Shown here: in pieces, positions 59,312 through 64,000 of the stretch
How positions within the stretch are numbered: the stretch's first letter is position 1
How the letters are laid out: the number at the start of each line of letters is the position of its first letter
From: Taxillus chinensis
Lineage: Eukaryota; Streptophyta; Magnoliopsida; Santalales; Loranthaceae
Assembly (NCBI GenBank): GCA_023512835.1
Contig: CM042085.1
Span: 5,586,062 to 5,650,061, forward strand
DNA length: 64,000 bases
Direction: 5' to 3'
The notes under the pieces: model-generated
What the model was told of the DNA's origin: nothing
Database searches by the model: none
What the model saw: only the letters and a program-made list of their open reading frames with translations
Made by a program: the position numbers and the translations under genes

Positions 59312-62300
59312 TCATGCATGACTTTTCACATAGTTATTCCACTGTTCATACTCGTTCTTGGCTCTTTCAATTTCAATCTCCAGATCTTCATACATCCTCT
59401 TAGAAGAGTCTGCAAACTTACTCAACTGACCCAGGAAACCCACCAAGCTTGACCTGAACCGGTCCAACCCCAATGTGCAGTCCTCCAACGCCTCATCCCT
59501 GGGTGTACCAACTTTGGGGTCACTGCCGTTTGACTGAGTATTCCCCTTTTTCTTCCCTTGGGCCTTTTCTTGGGATGGCAAGAAGTGGCCAGCATCCGCT
59601 GCTAAACCCTTTACAGAATCAACCACGTCTTTAGTGGGTAATTCGCTGAGCTTGTCCAACCATTCCCCGCATGTGACATATATAGGCGGCCCAAAATGCC
59701 TCCAGGATGATGCCTGCATTCTGCGTCTCTTGGAAGACTTTTGAGGAAGCTTAACGCATTTAAGAAGCCACCCATTTATTGCCTCCAAGTAGGATTTCTG
59801 AGCACCAATCCATTTTGTGAAGCTTGAGGATAGAGAGCCCAGTTCATCATCGAGGCGGAGGGTGATATGCCGATGTGAGTGTGAACGTATGGAGATTCTG
59901 ACGTTGCCATTGCCACGCGTTACAGAGATGGCATCATGCTGGAGCTTGTGGCAATTGCTCATCTCTCTCCACATATGACTTAAACTGCCATTTGAGCAAA
60001 GAAGGAAACCAATGAAGACCACAGAGAAGTTTTAATAGATGCGAATTTCAACACTCCACGCAATAAATTTTGTTATCCCATATAGACACGGCCTCCAACT
60101 CAGACTACACGCTCAAGTCTTCATATGAAGTACATGATTTGCAATACTTACCCCTTAATCAGCTCCTCAAGCTGCGGCTGGAGCTCCTTGTCTCTTAAAT
60201 CCTCTATCTTTTTTGATATGTGGTCAATCCTGTGAATTGCAACTCTGATTCTCGAGTGTAGATCTTTGACAACGGCTCGGGTTTTATCAATCTGGTAGGA
60301 ACTAGCTCCTTTTGACTCTAATCCTCTCAGATTTTTGCACTTCATGTCATATCTGCTTCTAACAATTTTACTAGCCTACAATACAATGGATTTTGTAAAG
60401 ATCACGTATTAGGTAGGAACCGATTATCCAGTTATTTACTGTGAACAAGAATGCATGAACTAAAAGAGAAACAAAAAGAGCCTATAGTGCCTATTTAGGA
60501 ATGTTACTGAGACTTGTTTTTGTTTTGTATTACGCTATTTTAAACCCACATTCAGTTTGGGCATACTGATTCATGGTCACATTGGCACAATTTTCTACAT
60601 AACCAAATGCGCGAATGAAAACATCATATGACATCTAAAAGACTCCACGACAGACCTGTAAATGTACCATACGACAGACCTGTAAATGTTAAAAGACTCA
60701 AAAGAAGAGAGACTCCACGTTCAAATGCGCGAATGAAAACATCTAAAAGCAGATAACCAAAAACGCTCCATACAAGATACAACCCAATGCTCAGTCTGTA
60801 TCACCAAATATGGTCGCATACCTTAAATCTGGCACAGAATGGCGATTTAAGAATAAGTGAAAGCATGTTAGTTTCATTTTCAGGTGTGGAAGCAGAACTA
60901 AACAACATACGATACTGTTGATTCATAATTTAAATCAAAGTAACTTAAGTTTGATAAGATTTTAAAATTTTCTATAAAATTTTATCGCCCATACCTTGAT
61001 TTCATCATAAAGCTTTCTCTCCCAAGCATAGAGCCTATCTAAGGTCGAGGCATGACTGCCTGAGATCATTCCAAATTTTTCGAACGGAACATCACCATTC
61101 AAATACCCTGCATCATCCTTTGAAGCCGAGCCAAGTGGATTTCGGGAGGAAGAAGAACAAGATGATGTTGTCCTATGCCAAGTCAAGTACTTTGTTGCAG
61201 TTTGTGGAGGCTCTGCATGGACATAAACGAAATTTTATGCATGTTTGATGAACTATATTGTATAACATAGTATAGTATATGAGATTACAATCTAAAACTA
61301 CTACATAGTATATTTTATTTTTATAAAATGTTATAATTCAATTTTATATAAATATCATTTGATAATATATAACTGTCATTAAATAGTTTTAAATTAATTT
61401 ATCTTATATTTGATAATAAAAAGGAAAGTAACTGTTGTACAGCAAAAGAAAAACCTACTCTACTTGATTGAATTTTCCATAAATAGAAAAAACTATAATA
61501 TGTGTTGAATCAAATACCGGAAAAGGAAAACAAATCGTATACTTTTATGGAAGTGTATAAAATAAAAATTACCCTTCACATTTTAATTTAATACTCTTAA
61601 TATTTTTTATTGCATTTCAATAGCTATCAAACATGAAAAAATAAATAAATCTCAACATGATTCATTTTATGCGATAAAATAAACACAACATTGGGGATAT
61701 AATAATGATAATAAATAAATAACTAGAGTTGATGAACTAAAATAAACTCTACCTGCTTAGCAATAGCATTAAAAATCATAATTGTTTGACTCTAGCACAT
61801 CTAATTAAACACTAATCCTCTCCTCGCATGGCCAAACCATCAAAATTTGAACAGATTAATTACATATTTTTGCACATCTAATATTTGAACAAGTGCAAGG
61901 AGATCTACCTCTGGGAATGCTGCTTGGGTCTTCACCACAAGAAAAACAAGCCGTAAGGATTGTAGATGCTACCAACCCACCTGTAGATTTCACTTGTTTT
62001 AAAATAATATACCCAAGAACAGGACAGTCCGAATTCATTCTTAAAAGTAAATGCGTGTCAAAAAAATTATTTTTTCCCTTTTTTGTGATATTAAAGAGAA
62101 AACCGATTTTTGAAATGTGGAGTTCCTTCTCAAATAAAGGGTCTCACCTTTTCTTCTTGGGACTATTGGACGAAAATGCAATTTATTTGCTTCCAGCATC
62201 CTTGGAACTTCTTCTCCAGACTCTGAAGCTTTATGGAAGAGTTCTTCTACATATTTCATACTTGCAAAGAAATCCTCAATAGGGACCTTATTTTCAGAAA

Positions 62301-63267
62301 CATCTGCTTTGACTGGTGCTCTGTCTATATCAGTGGGAACTGCTGCTGCCGTGGGTGTATCATGCAATGGTGACAAATTAAAGGACCTGCTTTTCATACG
62401 TTTCAAGAGCTCTGTCTCTGAAGATGTACTTTCTGCAGAACACATTGTTGATGAAACACTAGCTTCAACATGGTCTGAAGCCCTATTAAGATTATTAAAA
62501 CTTCGAACAAGTGTATCTGTGGAAGGCTCATCAAATTCATCTTCAGACTCCTGAAACTCTTCAGTTGAAGAAACAGAAACATTATCCTCCTCTTCTTCTT
62601 CCAGTTCAGGAATTCCCACCTCTTCCCTGTGCCGTCTAATATCGTCAGAAATTCCAAACTGTTCATTCACTCTTCTGTCTTCTTGAAAAGAAAACTGATT
62701 CTCGCTTGGATCCAAAAGACCAAAGTAATCCCATGGCGAGTTACCATTAGACAAGCGAATAGCAGCTGATGGTGAAGTTTCGGAATCATGTATTTCACTG
62801 GAACGAGGTGTTATATTTTGTGAGGCACTTGATGATGTTACAATTCCTGTAACAGGCAAAGAAGGTTTTTCTTCTATTTTCTTAGAAAAACTACTGGTGA
62901 ATGTCATATGGTTTGCCTGAAACCGATTAATAGAATATGGAGGAGAAGGGGATGGAGAAAAATTATCAGCTGCATTTTCACGTGATGTCATTGGAGAATA
63001 AAACGAGAAATGAGAAGCCGACTTCTCAGTTAAACCAAGTGCCTCTGGTGTTGCGCTAGTAGAAGTGCACAAGGAAGACTCGATTGGAGCTTCGGGTTCC
63101 ACAAACTTACGAAAGGAAATGCCTATACTTCTGAGTGATTGAATATAGGTAACATGTGAGGCTGCTAGTGAGCACCTCCCATCAAGTGCATGTTTTACGT
63201 ACTTCTTCCTCTCACTGCATAGATGCAAGGCATTATCTTCCTCCATTTTAGAGCTTGAAGCCCCCAT
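59312..63267 (-). CDS. DUF630/DUF632 protein (NRG2/REL2-type), five exons
   Basis: Minus-strand exons 63267-62148, 61980-61909, 61212-60995, 60375-60152 and 59984-59312. All introns are GT-AG and the phases agree, giving 768 residues. The N-terminus MGASSSKMEEDNALHLCSER with ALDGRCSLAASHVTYIQSL is the DUF630 domain (about 1-60); Gly2 in MGxxxS suggests N-myristoylation. A low-complexity middle holds FVEPEAPIES and an acidic run (ELEEEEEDN). Exon 2 encodes the conserved LTACFSCGEDPSSIPR. The DUF632 domain (about 400-720) contains TKYLTWHRTTSS, SGSHASTLDRLYAWERKLYD, and YVTCGEWLDKLSELP. The C-terminal 40 residues look like coiled coil (YEDLEIEIERAKNEYEQW). Family members include NRG2 (nitrate regulation in Arabidopsis) and REL2 (rice leaf shape). 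Which role applies here is not visible. Confidence 0.9.
60604..60743. repeat. Nested short duplications in DUF632 gene intron 3
   Basis: A 22-base segment beginning CAAATGCGCGAATG occurs at 60604-60625 and 60722-60743. Between them ACGACAGACCTGTAAATGT occurs at 60647-60665 and 60671-60689. The pattern suggests two rounds of local duplication. Confidence 0.85.
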
Positions 63268-64000
63268 TTTTCAGATCTAAGTGCTCAGAATGCCTCTTAT
63301 TAAGTTGTAAGGATGCAGAATCCTAACTGAAAATGAAGCAGTCACACAAATACATTAGAAAAACATGCTTCAATATAATGATATTTCCTGGAAAGCAAAC
63401 GGCACTAAAACCAGCTTTTAGCAGCAATGAAAAGTACTTTTTCAAGGATAATAGGAAAAAAAAAACCCCAATTGCTGCTAGATAAGTTAAAAAAACCATA
63501 TACAAAAATCTTAGTTCAGCACATCTCATAAAAAAATTAATTGATTTCAAATTGTCCTCTTAATTGGGCTACTTGTGTCTGCCCCAAGGAGAACCAATAC
63601 GAAAATCAGAAGTTGAGTTTCATAGCATCAGTTAGAAAACAAGAGGTTCACCGAATTAGCAAGCCTTCACATAGTTTAAATCTATAACAAAATAGCCAAA
63701 AGGCATCAAATTACAACATATGATAATCACTCTAGCATTTGTACACGATAAGGAACACAAATTCTTAAAAAGAAAAGATAGATTAACCCATCAATGTGCC
63801 TACTGCAGTTTGCAACTAAATCAAAGTTAATCACGAAGGGGAAGGCATCGATCCAAAAGAAAGAAAGAAAGAAAAAAAGGTCTATACTTAACGCTTTTAA
63901 AAAGCATGTGCCCTTCAGGTGTATATCTTTTTTCTAACAAAAAGCAAACCCCTTATTTATTAGTGGAAGCTACAAAATCAAGAAGAAAGGAGCCGATTTG
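63268..64000 (-). other. 5' leader and upstream region of the DUF632 gene
   Basis: On the minus strand an acceptor-like TTCATTTTCAG|TTAGG lies about 60 bases before the start codon (intron end at 63327), so a 5'UTR intron is likely and its donor may be outside the window. No other gene is seen. Confidence 0.4.

Noticed and set aside
62309..62554. Plus-strand 81-codon frame opposite DUF632 exon 1
   Set aside because: Antisense shadow of a well-supported coding exon.
63850..63880. GAAA repeats as a possible regulatory array
   Set aside because: Short simple repeat of the kind that occurs by chance in AT-rich plant DNA.

Overview
The window is nuclear DNA of a flowering plant. The evidence is split genes with GT-AG introns, angiosperm families (EIN3/EIL transcription factor, L-ascorbate oxidase, LRR receptor-like pseudokinase, NDR1/HIN1-like protein, DUF630/DUF632 protein, CC-NB-LRR resistance-gene relics), AT-rich intergenic DNA, many TA/CT/AAT microsatellites and several hAT- and PIF/Harbinger-type MITEs. 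The species cannot be named from the sequence alone.

Layout. (1) 1-6156: AT-rich DNA with a 222-base pure G run, then a tandem pair of paralogous intronless genes (1905-2519 and 4785-5531, + strand) for an unrecognised Asp/Asn/His-rich protein with a conserved Cys/His motif. (2) 6157-20646: a head fragment of a CC-NB-LRR gene followed by five head-to-tail units of about 2.6-2.8 kb (A-E). All five are broken by stops and frameshifts. Several breaks are shared between units, which lets their order of duplication be read. (3) 22099-29046: a complete five-exon L-ascorbate oxidase gene. (4) 33093-34892, minus strand: an intact EIN3/EIL ethylene-signalling transcription factor with a probable 5'UTR intron. 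(5) 36000-51500: a gene-poor stretch holding three Harbinger-like MITEs (39069-39752, 45591-46235, 47481-48015), two hAT-like MITEs (41372-42044, 46443-46929), a Ty3/gypsy reverse-transcriptase relic and a possible Copia relic. A third hAT MITE, with a perfect 8-bp target duplication, lies at 30453-30890. (6) 51533-55467: a three-exon LRR receptor-like pseudokinase. (7) 57817-58611: an intronless NHL (LEA_2) gene. (8) 59312-63267, minus strand: a five-exon DUF630/DUF632 gene.

The intact genes are independent single-copy loci, not a pathway cluster. The most informative material is the decayed CNL array, the MITE group that carries G/C homopolymer tracts, and the uncharacterised gene pair at the left end. 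Exon boundaries were assigned by reading splice sites and checking reading phase by hand; no alignment or transcript data were available.
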